Shown here: positions 47,636 to 57,762 of the stretch, piece by piece | How the letters are laid out: every line of letters begins with the position of its first letter | Numbering within the stretch: position 1 is the stretch's first letter | Source of the DNA: Pseudomonas sp. | GTDB taxonomy: Bacteria > Pseudomonadota > Gammaproteobacteria > Pseudomonadales > Pseudomonadaceae | Assembly: GCF_030698175.1 (NCBI RefSeq) | Contig: NZ_JAUYNT010000039.1 | Span: 29,647-93,646 of the forward strand | DNA: 64,000 nucleotides | Reading direction: 5' to 3' | The notes under the pieces: generated by a model | Databases searched by the model: none | What the model was told of the DNA's origin: nothing | The model's input: the letters and a program-made list of their open reading frames with translations, nothing else | Position numbers and translations under genes: made by a program

Positions 47636-48877
47636 TTAGCTCAGCTCGGGTAAAGGCAGCTTCGGCAGGTGCTGTTCAAGCAACCCCAGGCCTTCTTGGA
47701 ACAGCTGATTGCTGCGGGCAATTTCCCCCTGATGGGCCAGCAGACGCGCCAACTCGGCGCAGCTTTGCGCGCTACGAGACTGGGCCAAACTGGACTCCAG
47801 ATAATCGCGAGCCTTGCTCCACAAGCGGTTTTGCAAGCACAAACGTCCCAGCGCCAGCAGTAATTGCGGATCATTCGGCTGCTGCTTGAGCCAGCCCTCG
47901 GCTGCGTGTAATTGCCGCGCTGGATCGCTGCTACAGAGGGTGCCGTACAACGCCACCAGGCTGGCGTCATAGTGTCGTTTGAGGGCCGTACGCAGCAGCT
48001 CTTCGGCCTCTTGCTCGGCGCCCAGCACGCGCAGTTGCTCGGCATAGGCCAGCAATAGTTGCGGTTCCTGGCGTTGTGCGCTCGACAATTGTTGCCAGGC
48101 CTGGGTCAGCGGTTGCAGGCTCCCCGCACCGGCGTCCAAACCACTCTGCCCGGCCAGCGCCAGGCGCGCACGCCAAGCCCGACGCTCCAACTCCAACAAC
48201 TCGGGTTCGGCCAAGGCTTTATTTTTGCGCAGTTCTGGCAACAAACCGAGCAGCGCCGACCAGTCGCCCTGCTGCTCATACAATGCCTGCAACTGACGCA
48301 ACACCTGACGGTGACGCGGATGACGCTCGCGCATCGCCTGCAAAGTTTCCAAGGCGGCGGCAGGTTCTGCGCGGGCCATCTGCAGCTCGGCATGGGCCAA
48401 GGCAATCGCCAATTCGGCCTGCGGTTGGCGCGTTAACGCCCGCTCAAGCAAACTATCGCTCTCTGCATAGCGACCCAGTTCCTGCGCCGCACGGGCGGCG
48501 CCGAGGTAATGCATCAACGGTTGCGGTTCAGCTTCGGCGGCGCGGCGCAAATGCCGCAACGCCCGCTCCCAACGGCCCTCGGACAAATCCAGCAAGCCTT
48601 GCTCGGCCGACATCTGCGCGCGGCGGCTGCGATTGCGCCGTGACCATGGATTAGCTACCCGACCCGAAGCGGTCAATAGGCGCCACGACAACCGCACGAC
48701 AAATACCACGGCCCACAGGGTGGCCAACAGCGCCAGCGTGCCCCACAGGCTCGATTCATAGCGAAAGCCCTTGTAGGCCACCAGCACGTATCCCGGTTGC
48801 TCGATGTACGTCACGCCATAGGCCGCAGCCGCCAGCACCACCAGCAATAACAGCAGCAGCAAAAGAATCCGCTTCAT
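47636..48877 (-). CDS. hemY: HemY, haem-operon membrane TPR protein
   Basis: The 413-residue protein has two N-terminal membrane helices (about 3-22 and 42-65) and a cytoplasmic TPR array from about residue 90 onward. It carries the HemY motif EQPGYVLVAYKGFRYESSLW. It is not the protoporphyrinogen oxidase of the same name in Gram-positives; its exact role in haem synthesis is unsettled. The start overlaps the hemX stop by four bases. Confidence 0.94.
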   Translation of the reverse strand: MKRILLLLLLLLVVLAAAAYGVTYIEQPGYVLVAYKGFRYESSLWGTLALLATLWAVVFVVRLSWRLLTASGRVANPWSRRNRSRRAQMSAEQGLLDLSEGRWERALRHLRRAAEAEPQPLMHYLGAARAAQELGRYAESDSLLERALTRQPQAELAIALAHAELQMARAEPAAALETLQAMRERHPRHRQVLRQLQALYEQQGDWSALLGLLPELRKNKALAEPELLELERRAWRARLALAGQSGLDAGAGSLQPLTQAWQQLSSAQRQEPQLLLAYAEQLRVLGAEQEAEELLRTALKRHYDASLVALYGTLCSSDPARQLHAAEGWLKQQPNDPQLLLALGRLCLQNRLWSKARDYLESSLAQSRSAQSCAELARLLAHQGEIARSNQLFQEGLGLLEQHLPKLPLPELS

Positions 48878-49995
48878 GGGCTGGACTCCTCCAGGGCACC
48901 GTCAAGGGTGGTCTCGCTGGCCGGCGCCGGACCCGACTCACGCAGTTGCACATAAGCCTGCAACGCCACCATGGACTGGGTTAAATCCGGCATGGCGACG
49001 CTGACCGGCTGGGTGAGCAGCTCGGCGAGGCGATTGCGCAGCCCCTGCACTTCGGGATTGTCTTGATTGAACTGGTCATCCAACACGTCGCGCGCCTGTT
49101 GCAGCGACTGCTGATAAACCCCGCTGTCGCCATTCAACGCGCCCCACTGGGCCTGCTCCAAGGCCAGGGTCAAGGCTAGACGAACTTGCGCCAGACTTTG
49201 TCCGGCCAATAGCGGGCGAATATCCTGAGCGGCACTGAAGTCGATGCGAAAGTAATGCGAGAGTTGTTCCAGCCACTGCGCCCAGCGGCTACTGCCATCG
49301 CCCTCGGCCGCGAGGCTAGCGAGCACGCCGCCGGTGTCGGCGAAGGCCGGGGTTTGCGGATTAAGCTGGCCGACCTGGGCGCGCAAGGCACCCAGCTGCA
49401 AGAACAATCCGGTGCGATCCGGCTGTTGCAGGCTGCGCAGCGCCTCCAGACTCTTGGCCAGCTCGCCACGGGCGGCAAAGGCGGCCGGATCGTCTTGCTC
49501 GCGCAAGATGTCGTCGGCAGTCTGCACCAACGCTTTGGCGCCGTTTATTTCCTGCAAGGCCGACAGCCGCAAGCTGGCCAGTCGCAGCAAATGCTCGGCC
49601 TCGGCCAGGCGCCAATCTTGCCGACTGGCATTCAGCACATTATCCAGCCGCACGCTTAAGCGCTGCTGATCGCCCTGCACGCTGGCCAGTAAACGCTGGC
49701 GCTCGGCCAACTCATCGGCCGAGGGCAATTGCGCAAGCCGGGCCGTCAGGCTTTGCTCGCGCTGGCTTAGCCGTTGCGCCTCGGCCTGCGCCTCGGCGAG
49801 CTGGGTTTGCTGCTGCTGCGTCTGCACCTGCAAGCTACGCAGTTGCCACAGCCCCCAACCGGATGCACCGACGCCAGCCAGCGCCAGCAATAACGCCAAG
49901 GGCGCTAAACCACGCCCGCGCGGCGTAATGGCGGGAGCGACACTAGACATACTCGGCACGGGTTGCAGATCGTCTTGCGGGGTTGTTTGGCTCAC
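48874..49995 (-). CDS. hemX: HemX, uroporphyrinogen-III C-methyltransferase-like membrane protein
   Basis: The 373-residue protein has one membrane helix (about 33-52) followed by a periplasmic glutamine-rich coiled coil and a helical domain. Despite the common name it lacks methyltransferase motifs. I set the start at GTG 49995 because AGGA lies eight bases upstream and the ORF-track extension of 78 residues overlaps hemD. It sits between hemD and hemY with a four-base overlap to hemY. Confidence 0.9.
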   Translation of the reverse strand: MSQTTPQDDLQPVPSMSSVAPAITPRGRGLAPLALLLALAGVGASGWGLWQLRSLQVQTQQQQTQLAEAQAEAQRLSQREQSLTARLAQLPSADELAERQRLLASVQGDQQRLSVRLDNVLNASRQDWRLAEAEHLLRLASLRLSALQEINGAKALVQTADDILREQDDPAAFAARGELAKSLEALRSLQQPDRTGLFLQLGALRAQVGQLNPQTPAFADTGGVLASLAAEGDGSSRWAQWLEQLSHYFRIDFSAAQDIRPLLAGQSLAQVRLALTLALEQAQWGALNGDSGVYQQSLQQARDVLDDQFNQDNPEVQGLRNRLAELLTQPVSVAMPDLTQSMVALQAYVQLRESGPAPASETTLDGALEESSP

Positions 49996-50011
49996 GTATC
50001 CATCCTTTGTA

Positions 50012-50782
50012 TTAGGGCGCGGGCGCGGGTTGTGCCCGCAACGCCGCCAACAACGCCGTGGCACTCGCGCCACGGCAATCCAGCACAATCTCGGCGCCCG
50101 CCGCACGGGCTTGTTCGGCCACCCGCGCACTGGGCACAAACAACGGCAACCGGGCCACCTGCGACCAAGCCGCGCCGGCCAGTTGCAACAGGTGGGCAAA
50201 GCCTTCACCGCTGCTGACAGAGATACCATTCAGGCGCTGCGCAGTTAACTGCTCAATCAGTAGCGTCGGCGGATAAGCCGGCAGGCTACGGCGATAGAGT
50301 TGCAGATAGTCGACCGTCACGCCTTGGCCGCGCAAGCGTTCGGCGATGAATTCGCGGCCACCCTCGCCGCGCATAATCAACACCCGCGGACTGTGGACTG
50401 TCAGCGCCACGCTCAGTTCCGGCATGGCCAGCAACGCCTCACTGGCATCGCCCTGGGCGGGATACTTTGCGCTGAGGCCGTGCTCTTGAAGAATTTGTGC
50501 GCTGGCCGCGCCGACCGCGAACCAGCTGGGGGTCAGCGGTGGCTGTGACCAATAGCGATCCAGCAAGGCCAGACCCAGGCGCGCGGCCGGTTTGCTGACC
50601 ACTATCACCGCGCAATAACGATCCAGATCCAGGATCAGCGCGCGTTGTTCGGCGCTGTCAGCCAGCGCTTCAATCTGTAGCAGCGGCAGGCTGTAACTGA
50701 ACACACCCTGCGCGGCCAAAGTAGCGGCTAGCTGCGCCGACTCAGCAGCCGGGCGGGTCAGCAGCAGCCGCCAGGCTGTCAC
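50012..50782 (-). CDS. hemD: Uroporphyrinogen-III synthase
   Basis: HemD cyclises and inverts ring D of hydroxymethylbilane. The 256-residue protein has [12 protein letters not shown] at the start, [32 protein letters not shown] and [13 protein letters not shown]; HemD is poorly conserved, so context helps. The start is GTG and overlaps the hemC stop (GTGA), coupling the two consecutive enzymes. Confidence 0.93.
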   Translation of the reverse strand: MTAWRLLLTRPAAESAQLAATLAAQGVFSYSLPLLQIEALADSAEQRALILDLDRYCAVIVVSKPAARLGLALLDRYWSQPPLTPSWFAVGAASAQILQEHGLSAKYPAQGDASEALLAMPELSVALTVHSPRVLIMRGEGGREFIAERLRGQGVTVDYLQLYRRSLPAYPPTLLIEQLTAQRLNGISVSSGEGFAHLLQLAGAAWSQVARLPLFVPSARVAEQARAAGAEIVLDCRGASATALLAALRAQPAPAP

Positions 50783-51720
50783 TCTTGACCGGCCTCGCCA
50801 TACACGGCGGCCAGGATATCGGCCGCACCCTGCGCCAGTAGCGCTTCGGCGACCTGCACACCCAGCGCCTCGGCATCCGTGCTAGCCGCCCGTGCCTCGG
50901 CGCGCAGCAACTGACTGCCATTCGGCTGACCGACCAGGCCGCGAAGCCACAACTGTTCACCTTCCAGCAACGCATAACAGGCAATCGGCACTTGGCAGCC
51001 GCCGTTCAGATGCTTATTCAACGCCCGCTCGGCCGTGACCCGCAACGCGGTTTCGCGGTGGTGCAGTGGCGCCAACAGGGCATGAATCTCCAAGTCCGCG
51101 CTGCGGCATTCGATGCCGACCGCGCCTTGGCCACCGGCGGGCAGACTGGCTTCGACACTGATCGAGGCGCGAATCCGCGCGGCAAAACCGAGGCGAATCA
51201 AGCCGGCGGCAGCGAGGATAATGGCGTCGTACTCACCGGCATCCAGCTTGGCCAGGCGGGTGTTGACGTTACCGCGCAGGAAGTGGATTTTCAGGTCCGG
51301 CCGCAGCGCCAATAGCTGCGCCTGACGACGCAAGCTGGAGGTGCCGACCACGCTGCCGGCAGGCAACTCAGCAAGGCTGGCGAAGGTATTGGAGACGAAG
51401 GCATCGCGCGGATCTTCCCGCTCGCAGATGCAATACAGGCCCAGTCCTGCGGGGAAATCCATCGGCACATCCTTCATCGAATGCACGGCGATGTCGGCCT
51501 CATTCTCCAGCAGGGCGGTTTCCAGCTCTTTGACGAACAGCCCCTTACCGCCGATTTTCGACAAGGGCGCGTCGAGCAGTTTGTCGCCGCGACTGACCAT
51601 CGGCACCAGGCTGACGCTCAGCCCCGGGTGCGCCTGCTCGAGACTGGCCTTAACGAATTCTGCCTGCCAGAGGGCGAGGGCACTTTTGCGGGTGGCGATG
51701 CGGATTTCGCGGATGGACAT
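50779..51720 (-). CDS. hemC: Porphobilinogen deaminase (hydroxymethylbilane synthase)
   Basis: HemC polymerises four porphobilinogen molecules. The 313-residue protein has catalytic Asp84 (HSMKDVP) and the dipyrromethane-cofactor Cys242 ([10 protein letters not shown]), the E. coli positions. [11 protein letters not shown] is the substrate-binding segment. GAGAG precedes the ATG at 51720; the ORF track begins four codons earlier at TTG. It heads hemCDXY. Confidence 0.97.
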   Translation of the reverse strand: MSIREIRIATRKSALALWQAEFVKASLEQAHPGLSVSLVPMVSRGDKLLDAPLSKIGGKGLFVKELETALLENEADIAVHSMKDVPMDFPAGLGLYCICEREDPRDAFVSNTFASLAELPAGSVVGTSSLRRQAQLLALRPDLKIHFLRGNVNTRLAKLDAGEYDAIILAAAGLIRLGFAARIRASISVEASLPAGGQGAVGIECRSADLEIHALLAPLHHRETALRVTAERALNKHLNGGCQVPIACYALLEGEQLWLRGLVGQPNGSQLLRAEARAASTDAEALGVQVAEALLAQGAADILAAVYGEAGQE

Positions 51721-51797
51721 GACGGCTCTCAAAACGAATGAACGCCAGCATGATAAGGCAGCCCGGCGGGTGGTGCACCCACCGCGACCGGCTGGGT

Positions 51798-51917
51798 GAA
51801 AACTACTGCGCTCGGTTATGCGGCGTTAAAAACAGGCTCAAAATGCTCATTTACAACTCGTAAACTGCGCTTTTTCGCCTGTTTTTGCCTTGCCTAACCT
51901 TCGCTCGTTACGTTTTC
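51798..51917 (-). repeat. Structured interspersed repeat, copy 2
   Basis: In minus orientation it begins GAAAACGTAACGAGCGAAGG and ends GCGCAGTAGTTTTC. The outer stem is AAAAACAGGC/GCCTGTTTTT and the inner hairpin TTTAC-GAGTT-GTAAA. Copy 1 has different bases in all three stems but identical single-stranded blocks (GAAAAAGCG, AATGAGCATTTT, AACGCCGCATAA). It lies between algR and hemC. Confidence 0.88.
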
Positions 51918-51960
51918 AGGCCGCCTACTTAAAGGACGCTGAAAAAACCGCAGGCTTGGA

Positions 51961-52707
51961 TCAGAGGTGATTCATCAACTTGCGCACGCCCGCCACATGC
52001 CGGCGGCTGACGATCAGCGGGTCGCCATTCAGGCCGCGTAAAAACAGCTGAAAGTGCCCCAGCGGCGTACGTTGCAGGCGCTCGATGCGCTCGCGGGCGA
52101 CCAAGGCATTGCGATGGATACGCACGAAGCGGTCACCAAATTCGTCTTCCAGGGATTTTAGCGGCTCATCCAGCAACACCTCGCCCCCTTCATGGCGCAG
52201 GGTCACGTACTTGTGATCGGCGATGAAGAAGATCACATGCTCCAGCGGAATCAACTCGATGCCCTTGCGGGTGCGCGCACTGATATGGCTGCGCGGGGCG
52301 CCGCTGTGATCGAGCGCCGGCCGGGTTAGCGCCGCCAGCTGCACGCGATTGGGCCGTTCGGCTTTTTTCAATGCCTCGCTCAACGCCTCTGGGCGCACTG
52401 GTTTAACCAAATAACCCACTGCACTGACCTGAAACGCCTCGAGGGCAAATTCATCGTGGGCCGTGCAAAAAATTACCGCCGGTGGCGCCTCGCGCTCACA
52501 CAGCTTGGCCGCTACCTGCAAACCATCCAGGCCCGGCATGCGGATATCCAACAACACCACATCGGGTTTCAGGCTATCAATCAGCGCCAGGGCTTCCAGG
52601 CCATTGCTGGCACACGGTTGCAGCACACGGCAGCCATCCAGCTCGGCCACCATGCGGCTTAGTCGCTCGCGGGCCAGGGGCTCGTCATCAACGATCAGGA
52701 CATTCAT
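51961..52707 (-). CDS. algR: AlgR, LytTR-family response regulator
   Basis: AlgR controls alginate, type IV pilus twitching and other genes. The 248-residue length equals P. aeruginosa AlgR. The receiver domain has phospho-acceptor Asp54 in VVLLDIRMPGLDG, and the C-terminal LytTR DNA-binding domain includes VRIHRNALVARERIERLQ. The start overlaps the algZ stop by four bases (ATGA); the ORF track adds 16 residues. Confidence 0.96.
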   Translation of the reverse strand: MNVLIVDDEPLARERLSRMVAELDGCRVLQPCASNGLEALALIDSLKPDVVLLDIRMPGLDGLQVAAKLCEREAPPAVIFCTAHDEFALEAFQVSAVGYLVKPVRPEALSEALKKAERPNRVQLAALTRPALDHSGAPRSHISARTRKGIELIPLEHVIFFIADHKYVTLRHEGGEVLLDEPLKSLEDEFGDRFVRIHRNALVARERIERLQRTPLGHFQLFLRGLNGDPLIVSRRHVAGVRKLMNHL

Positions 52708-53789
52708 ATAGCTCGGGCTTCCTGCGTGGGTCTCGCACAAGCATAGCGTAGACAAGTAAAGTGCCGTCCGTCACGCCGTTCCACACTAAGACTGGCACTT
52801 GGGCCAAAAAGTGCAGCCAGGCGTGCATCAATATTGGCTAATGCCTGATGAGTACCGCGCGAAGGCGGTGCCTCAACGGCAGCGTCATAGGGGCTACTGA
52901 CGCAGAGCCGGAACAGGCCATCGGTATATTCGGCCTCGATGGTCACCAAGCCGCCTTCGATGCGCGGCTGTATGCCATAGATCAAGGCGTTTTCCAGCAG
53001 CGGCTGCAAGGTCAACTGCGGGATCGGCAAATCTGCCGGCACGCTGTCCACCTGCCAATCCAACTGGAGCCGCTCGCCGAGGCGGTATTGCTCAATCGAC
53101 AGGTAGCGTTTGGACAGCTCCATCTCATCACTCCAGCTCACCAGATTGCCCGGCTTAGCCAAACTGGCGCGAAACAAATCGGACAAATCCAGCACCGCCT
53201 GCTCGGCTTTAAACGGGTCGATAGTCACCAGGCTGGCGATGCTATTGAGGCTATTAAACAAAAAATGCGGGCGAATCCGCGCCTGCAACGACTCCAACCG
53301 CGCGCGCAATTCGGCCTGTTGCTGACGCCGCCACTGACTCTGCAAATAAAAATAGCGCAGCAGCAAGGTCGACATAATCAAGCCAATCAAGCCATGGCGC
53401 AGGTACAGATTAACCTCGCCATCGCGCTGCAGCGGCCCGCCCAGCTGGTAGTAATCGGCCACCGCCGTGCAAGCCACGGTCAAACCCACCACCACTGCGC
53501 TGCAGTAAATACCCGCCAACCAGGCCGGCAAGCCGGCCAGCCAGGGGCGCAAGCGGCACAACAAGGCGGCGCTGAGCAGAACTATCCATTGCGCGAACAG
53601 CGAGGTCAGAGCCAGCCTGACCCAGTTAAAACCGGCCTGCATAGGTTCGGCCAGGACCAGCACCAGCACCAGCAGTTCGGCGAGCAACACCAAGACCAGC
53701 AACGCCTCCGGCAAGCACAGTTCCGGGAGGAAGAAGTCATCGTCGTTCGGCGCCGCCACGCGCCCTTTATTCAGCCAGTTAGTTTGCAT
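52704..53789 (-). CDS. algZ: AlgZ/FimS, LytS-type sensor kinase
   Basis: AlgZ pairs with AlgR. The 361-residue protein has four to six N-terminal membrane helices (about 25-150), then the His_kinase segment RIRPHFLFNSLNSIASL with His175, the residue known in P. aeruginosa, and an atypical ATPase domain (QPLLENALIYGIQP, the N-box). It lacks the classical orthodox kinase motifs. It overlaps algR by four bases. Confidence 0.95.
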   Translation of the reverse strand: MQTNWLNKGRVAAPNDDDFFLPELCLPEALLVLVLLAELLVLVLVLAEPMQAGFNWVRLALTSLFAQWIVLLSAALLCRLRPWLAGLPAWLAGIYCSAVVVGLTVACTAVADYYQLGGPLQRDGEVNLYLRHGLIGLIMSTLLLRYFYLQSQWRRQQQAELRARLESLQARIRPHFLFNSLNSIASLVTIDPFKAEQAVLDLSDLFRASLAKPGNLVSWSDEMELSKRYLSIEQYRLGERLQLDWQVDSVPADLPIPQLTLQPLLENALIYGIQPRIEGGLVTIEAEYTDGLFRLCVSSPYDAAVEAPPSRGTHQALANIDARLAALFGPSASLSVERRDGRHFTCLRYACARPTQEARAI

Positions 53790-53917
53790 CCGCCGAGTGT
53801 CCCTGTGGTTGCCTGCGCCAGCAAGTTAGCCAGCCGCGACTGGTTAAAATAAATCACCGAAATGCCGCTTATTCGCTTAAAGCGTGATTCAAGCGACTTA
53901 TCCACGCGTTGCGCCTA

Positions 53918-54080
53918 GCAGCCTGTCGGACTTAGGCGTCCGTAGCGAGGGAAAGACCGGTTTGAGGCAGTTTTTGCGCTCTTTCGAGGCGAATAGTCAT
54001 TCTATTCAACGAGAAAGAGCGCAGAAAATGACCAAATCCGGCTTTTCCGCAGTAGGACAGACCTAAGTCCGACAGGCTGC
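53918..54080. mobile_element. MITE-like element with 19 bp terminal inverted repeats
   Basis: Perfect 19 bp ends built on CAGCCTGTCGGACTTAGG bound a 163 bp non-coding element. Inside, TGCGCTCTTTC / GAAAGAGCGCA form an 11 bp stem around GAATAG-TCATT-CTATTC. It occupies the 408-base gap between divergent algZ and argH. Flanks share an imperfect TTGCG inversion; no clean target-site duplication was identified. No transposase is present. Confidence 0.78.
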
Positions 54081-54197
54081 GACGCAAAGCCCAGCCACGA
54101 TTGTGCGGCTGAGCCTGTTATTATTGCGCAACTTTTTTGCCGTGCAGGCCACCCGCAGTGGCACTGCGCTTATTTCTCTATTCGCCGAGAGCATGCC

Positions 54198-55592
54198 ATG
54201 AGCGTTGAGCAAACCAACCAGTCCTGGGGCGGTCGTTTCAGTGAGCCCGTCGACGCCTTTGTCGCCCGTTTTACCGCCTCGGTCGGCTTCGACAAACGCC
54301 TGTACAAGCACGACATCATGGGCTCCATCGCCCACGCCACGATGCTGGCCAAGGTCGGCGTACTGACCGTTGACGAGCGTGACGCCATCGAAGCTGGCCT
54401 GAAACAAATCCAGACGGAAATCGAAGCCGGCCAATTTGACTGGCGCGTCGATCTGGAAGACGTGCACATGAATATCGAAGCGCGGCTGACCGATCGCATC
54501 GGCATCACCGGCAAAAAATTGCACACCGGTCGTAGCCGCAACGACCAGGTGGCCACCGACATTCGCCTGTGGTTGCGCGATGAGATCGACCTGATCCTGG
54601 CGGAAATCACTCGCCTGCAACAAGGCTTGCTGGGGCTGGCTGCGGCGGAATCCGAGACCATCATGCCCGGTTTCACCCACCTGCAGACCGCCCAGCCGGT
54701 GATCTTCGGTCACCATTTGCTGGCCTGGTTCGAGATGCTGTCGCGCGACCATGAGCGCCTAGTCGATTGCCGCAAGCGTGCCAACCGCATGCCACTGGGC
54801 TCGGCCGCGCTGGCCGGCACCACCTACCCGATTGACCGCGAGCTGACCGCGCAACTGCTGGGTTTTGACGCCGTTGGCGGCAACTCGCTGGATGGCGTGT
54901 CCGACCGGGATTTCGCCATCGAATTCTGCGCCGCCGCCAGCATCGCCATGATGCACCTGTCGCGTTTCTCCGAAGAGCTGGTGCTGTGGACCTCGGCGCA
55001 GTTTCGCTTTATCGACCTGCCGGATCGTTTTTGCACCGGCTCCTCGATCATGCCGCAGAAGAAAAACCCCGACGTTCCAGAACTGGTGCGCGGCAAAAGC
55101 GGCCGGGTGTTCGGCGCCCTGATGGGCCTCTTGACCCTGATGAAAGGCCAACCACTGGCCTACAACAAGGACAACCAGGAAGACAAAGAACCGCTGTTCG
55201 ACGCCGCCGACACCCTGCGCGACTCGCTACGCGCCTTCGCCGACATGGTGCCGGCGATCAAGCCCAAGCGCGAGGTGATGCGCGAAGCGGCCCTGCGCGG
55301 TTTCTCCACCGCCACCGATCTGGCCGATTATCTGGTGCGCAAAGGTCTGCCGTTTCGTGATTGCCACGAGATCGTCGGCCACGCGGTGAAATACGGCGTG
55401 CAAACCGGCAAAGACCTGGCCGAAATGAGCCTGGCAGAGCTGCGCGGCTTCAGTGAGCAGATCGATGACGACGTGTTCGCCGTGCTGACCCTGGAAGGCT
55501 CGGTGAATGCCCGCGACCATATCGGTGGCACCGCGCCCAATCAGGTACGCGCCGCCATCGTCCGCGGTCAGGCCTTACTGGCCAGTCGCTAA
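54198..55592 (+). CDS. argH: Argininosuccinate lyase
   Basis: ArgH splits argininosuccinate to arginine and fumarate. The 464-residue protein has [33 protein letters not shown] and the fumarase-superfamily signature [12 protein letters not shown] near residue 282. GAGAGC precedes the ATG. The algR-algZ-argH order is conserved in Pseudomonas. Confidence 0.97.
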   Translation: MSVEQTNQSWGGRFSEPVDAFVARFTASVGFDKRLYKHDIMGSIAHATMLAKVGVLTVDERDAIEAGLKQIQTEIEAGQFDWRVDLEDVHMNIEARLTDRIGITGKKLHTGRSRNDQVATDIRLWLRDEIDLILAEITRLQQGLLGLAAAESETIMPGFTHLQTAQPVIFGHHLLAWFEMLSRDHERLVDCRKRANRMPLGSAALAGTTYPIDRELTAQLLGFDAVGGNSLDGVSDRDFAIEFCAAASIAMMHLSRFSEELVLWTSAQFRFIDLPDRFCTGSSIMPQKKNPDVPELVRGKSGRVFGALMGLLTLMKGQPLAYNKDNQEDKEPLFDAADTLRDSLRAFADMVPAIKPKREVMREAALRGFSTATDLADYLVRKGLPFRDCHEIVGHAVKYGVQTGKDLAEMSLAELRGFSEQIDDDVFAVLTLEGSVNARDHIGGTAPNQVRAAIVRGQALLASR

Positions 55593-55599
55593 GCCTGTG

Positions 55600-55631
55600 G
55601 CTCAGGCCCGGCCGCGCGGCCGGGCTTGAGC
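55600..55631. terminator. GC-rich bidirectional hairpin after argH
   Basis: GCTCAGGCCCGGCCGC pairs with its inverted copy with a single mismatch and almost no loop, eight bases after argH and 26 bases beyond the receptor stop on the other strand. It lacks T runs. Confidence 0.6.
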
Positions 55632-55656
55632 AATAGCGCGCAACCGTTAAACCCGT

Positions 55657-57762
55657 TTACCAATCCAGCGAATAACTGACCGCCAAGGTACGCCCCTCGG
55701 CATTCGGGAAAGGCTCGCGGGCATTGGCCTGGGTAAACAGATTCTCATAGGTCAGATTGCCCAGGTTGTAGATGCCGCCGTCCAGGCGACCGGTCGGTAA
55801 CTCCAGCGAGCCGAGCAGATCGACCAGGGTATAGCCGTCGATGTCGCGGCCCGTGCCGTCTTTGGCGGCGCCGCTGTAGTCGGCCAACTGCATGGCCTGC
55901 AGGCGCAGGTTGTAGCTGTCCTGGCTGTAACCGACGAAGGCCGTGGTTTTCACCGGCGACACCCGGGTCGCCGGCAGGTCCAGCCATTGGCCGTCTTGCT
56001 TGGTTTCGCCCTTGGTCCAGGCGTAGGTACCCCCCACCGACCAATGCTCGACCGGGTAGTAGGTCAGGCTGCTCTCCACCCCGCGCACCCGTTCTTGTTG
56101 ATTGACCAGGCGCAGCACCCGGTCGGTCGCATCGTAATACTGGGTCACATCCGAGGTGTTTTCGTAGACCGTCACCGCCGCCTGCCATTGTTGCCAGTCG
56201 CCACGCCAGCCGGCCTCATAGCTGTTCACCTTGATCGCCTGGGCATTCAGGGTCTGGATATCGAAGCGGCTGTCCACGTCGCGCAAGAAGCGCTGAATAT
56301 CCGGCAGCGAGAAGCCTTGGCTGAAGTTGACGAACAGATCCTGCTGCGTGCTCAGGTGATACACCGCGCCGAGGTTATACAGCGTGTCGTCATACTTGAG
56401 GCTGCCGCCCGGTAAGGTCGCCCGGTTACCGGTCTGCCAGATTTCACCGTAGGCGATGCTGTCCGCCACATCCGCCTCGATCCATTCACGCCGCACGCCG
56501 CCGCGCAGGGTCCAGTCGGCGATATCCCAGGACATTTGCCCGAACAGCGCCTTGGTGGCGGTCTCCACATCCGGGCCCAGCTCATAGGTGGTGCCGGTTT
56601 TGTGGTACTCCAGGCCATTGATTGCATAGCGGTCGCCGCGCTGGCGGCTGCGCTCGTTCTGATAATCCGCGCCCCACACCAGGTTGCCGCTGGCTGCGCC
56701 AATCGGCGGCAAAGGGCTGTCGACTGCGGCGCGCAAGCCAAAAATATCTTGCACGCTGTTGTTATCCGAAACCCCGGCCTTGCCACGCGGACGATCCGGG
56801 AAGAACAAGGCATCGGCGCGGCGCCAGTAGCTTTCCACCAGCAGGCTCTGGCCGTAGAGGTCCTGATCGCTGTAATTGAGGTTGATCGCCTGGTTATGGG
56901 TGTAGGGCTGATCCGCCAGTTTCAGGCCCTTGGCCGCCACCGCCTCGCCGTCGATTGAACGCTGGGTGTAGTCGCTGTCTTGCTGGTCCTTATAGTCCTG
57001 CAACGACAGGCTGAGCTTTTTATCCGGGTCGATGGCGTAACCGAAGCGTCCCTGCAGGTCATAGGTTTCGGTGTCCATGGCGCTGCCCTGGGAAGTGTCC
57101 TGGGGAATGCGCTGGCCATCGCCGTCGAACTGGTCGTTGCGCTGGGTGAGGTCGGCCGACAGGTACCAATCGAGGTCCTGATTGCGCCCCGTGGCGCTCT
57201 GAAACGCCTCATAGGCCAAGCCCTTGGCATTGAGGTTGTTGGCACTGGTCAAACCAAAGCGACTGCTGAGGGCCAGGTCCTGACCCTGATTGCGCTTGGT
57301 GATGATATTGATCACCCCGCCCGAGGCGCCGGCGCCATAAATACTGCTGGCCCCGGAGATCACCTCGATCCGCTCGATGCTGGCCGGGGCGATACTGTTG
57401 AGCTGGCGAAAGTTATCCCGACTGGCGTTTTGCGAGACACCATCGATCAACACCAGCATGTTGCGACCGCGCAGGGTTTGCCCGAAGTTGCTCATGCCGC
57501 CGCTGGAGGGGGCCAGGCCCGGCACCAGCTGCCCGAGAATGTCGGCGACCTTGCGCCCGGCGCCGCTTTGCTGGCGTAACTGCTGCTCGTCGATGACCTG
57601 CACCGAGCCTGGAATCGAGGCAATGCTGGTTTCGCTGCGGGTGGCCGAGACCACACTTTCCGACAGGCTCAAGGCCTCGGCTGGCGGCGGAGTTTCGGCC
57701 GCCAGCAAAGGACTCAGCGGGCTAAGCAGGGGCAGCAGAATGGCAAATTGAGTGGTTTTCAT
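55657..57762 (-). CDS. TonB-dependent outer-membrane siderophore receptor
   Basis: The 701-residue protein has a signal peptide ending LLAAE, a TonB-box-like ESVVSATR, a plug domain (IPGSVQVIDEQQL; GVSQNASRDNF; IEVISGASSIYGAGASGGVINIIT) and a 22-strand barrel ending YSLDW. It is the last gene of an operon with an NIS synthetase and an MFS exporter, overlapping the latter by four bases, so its ligand is probably the ferric form of the siderophore made by that synthetase. IutA-like features are present, but ligand identity is inference. Confidence 0.92.
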   Translation of the reverse strand: MKTTQFAILLPLLSPLSPLLAAETPPPAEALSLSESVVSATRSETSIASIPGSVQVIDEQQLRQQSGAGRKVADILGQLVPGLAPSSGGMSNFGQTLRGRNMLVLIDGVSQNASRDNFRQLNSIAPASIERIEVISGASSIYGAGASGGVINIITKRNQGQDLALSSRFGLTSANNLNAKGLAYEAFQSATGRNQDLDWYLSADLTQRNDQFDGDGQRIPQDTSQGSAMDTETYDLQGRFGYAIDPDKKLSLSLQDYKDQQDSDYTQRSIDGEAVAAKGLKLADQPYTHNQAINLNYSDQDLYGQSLLVESYWRRADALFFPDRPRGKAGVSDNNSVQDIFGLRAAVDSPLPPIGAASGNLVWGADYQNERSRQRGDRYAINGLEYHKTGTTYELGPDVETATKALFGQMSWDIADWTLRGGVRREWIEADVADSIAYGEIWQTGNRATLPGGSLKYDDTLYNLGAVYHLSTQQDLFVNFSQGFSLPDIQRFLRDVDSRFDIQTLNAQAIKVNSYEAGWRGDWQQWQAAVTVYENTSDVTQYYDATDRVLRLVNQQERVRGVESSLTYYPVEHWSVGGTYAWTKGETKQDGQWLDLPATRVSPVKTTAFVGYSQDSYNLRLQAMQLADYSGAAKDGTGRDIDGYTLVDLLGSLELPTGRLDGGIYNLGNLTYENLFTQANAREPFPNAEGRTLAVSYSLDW

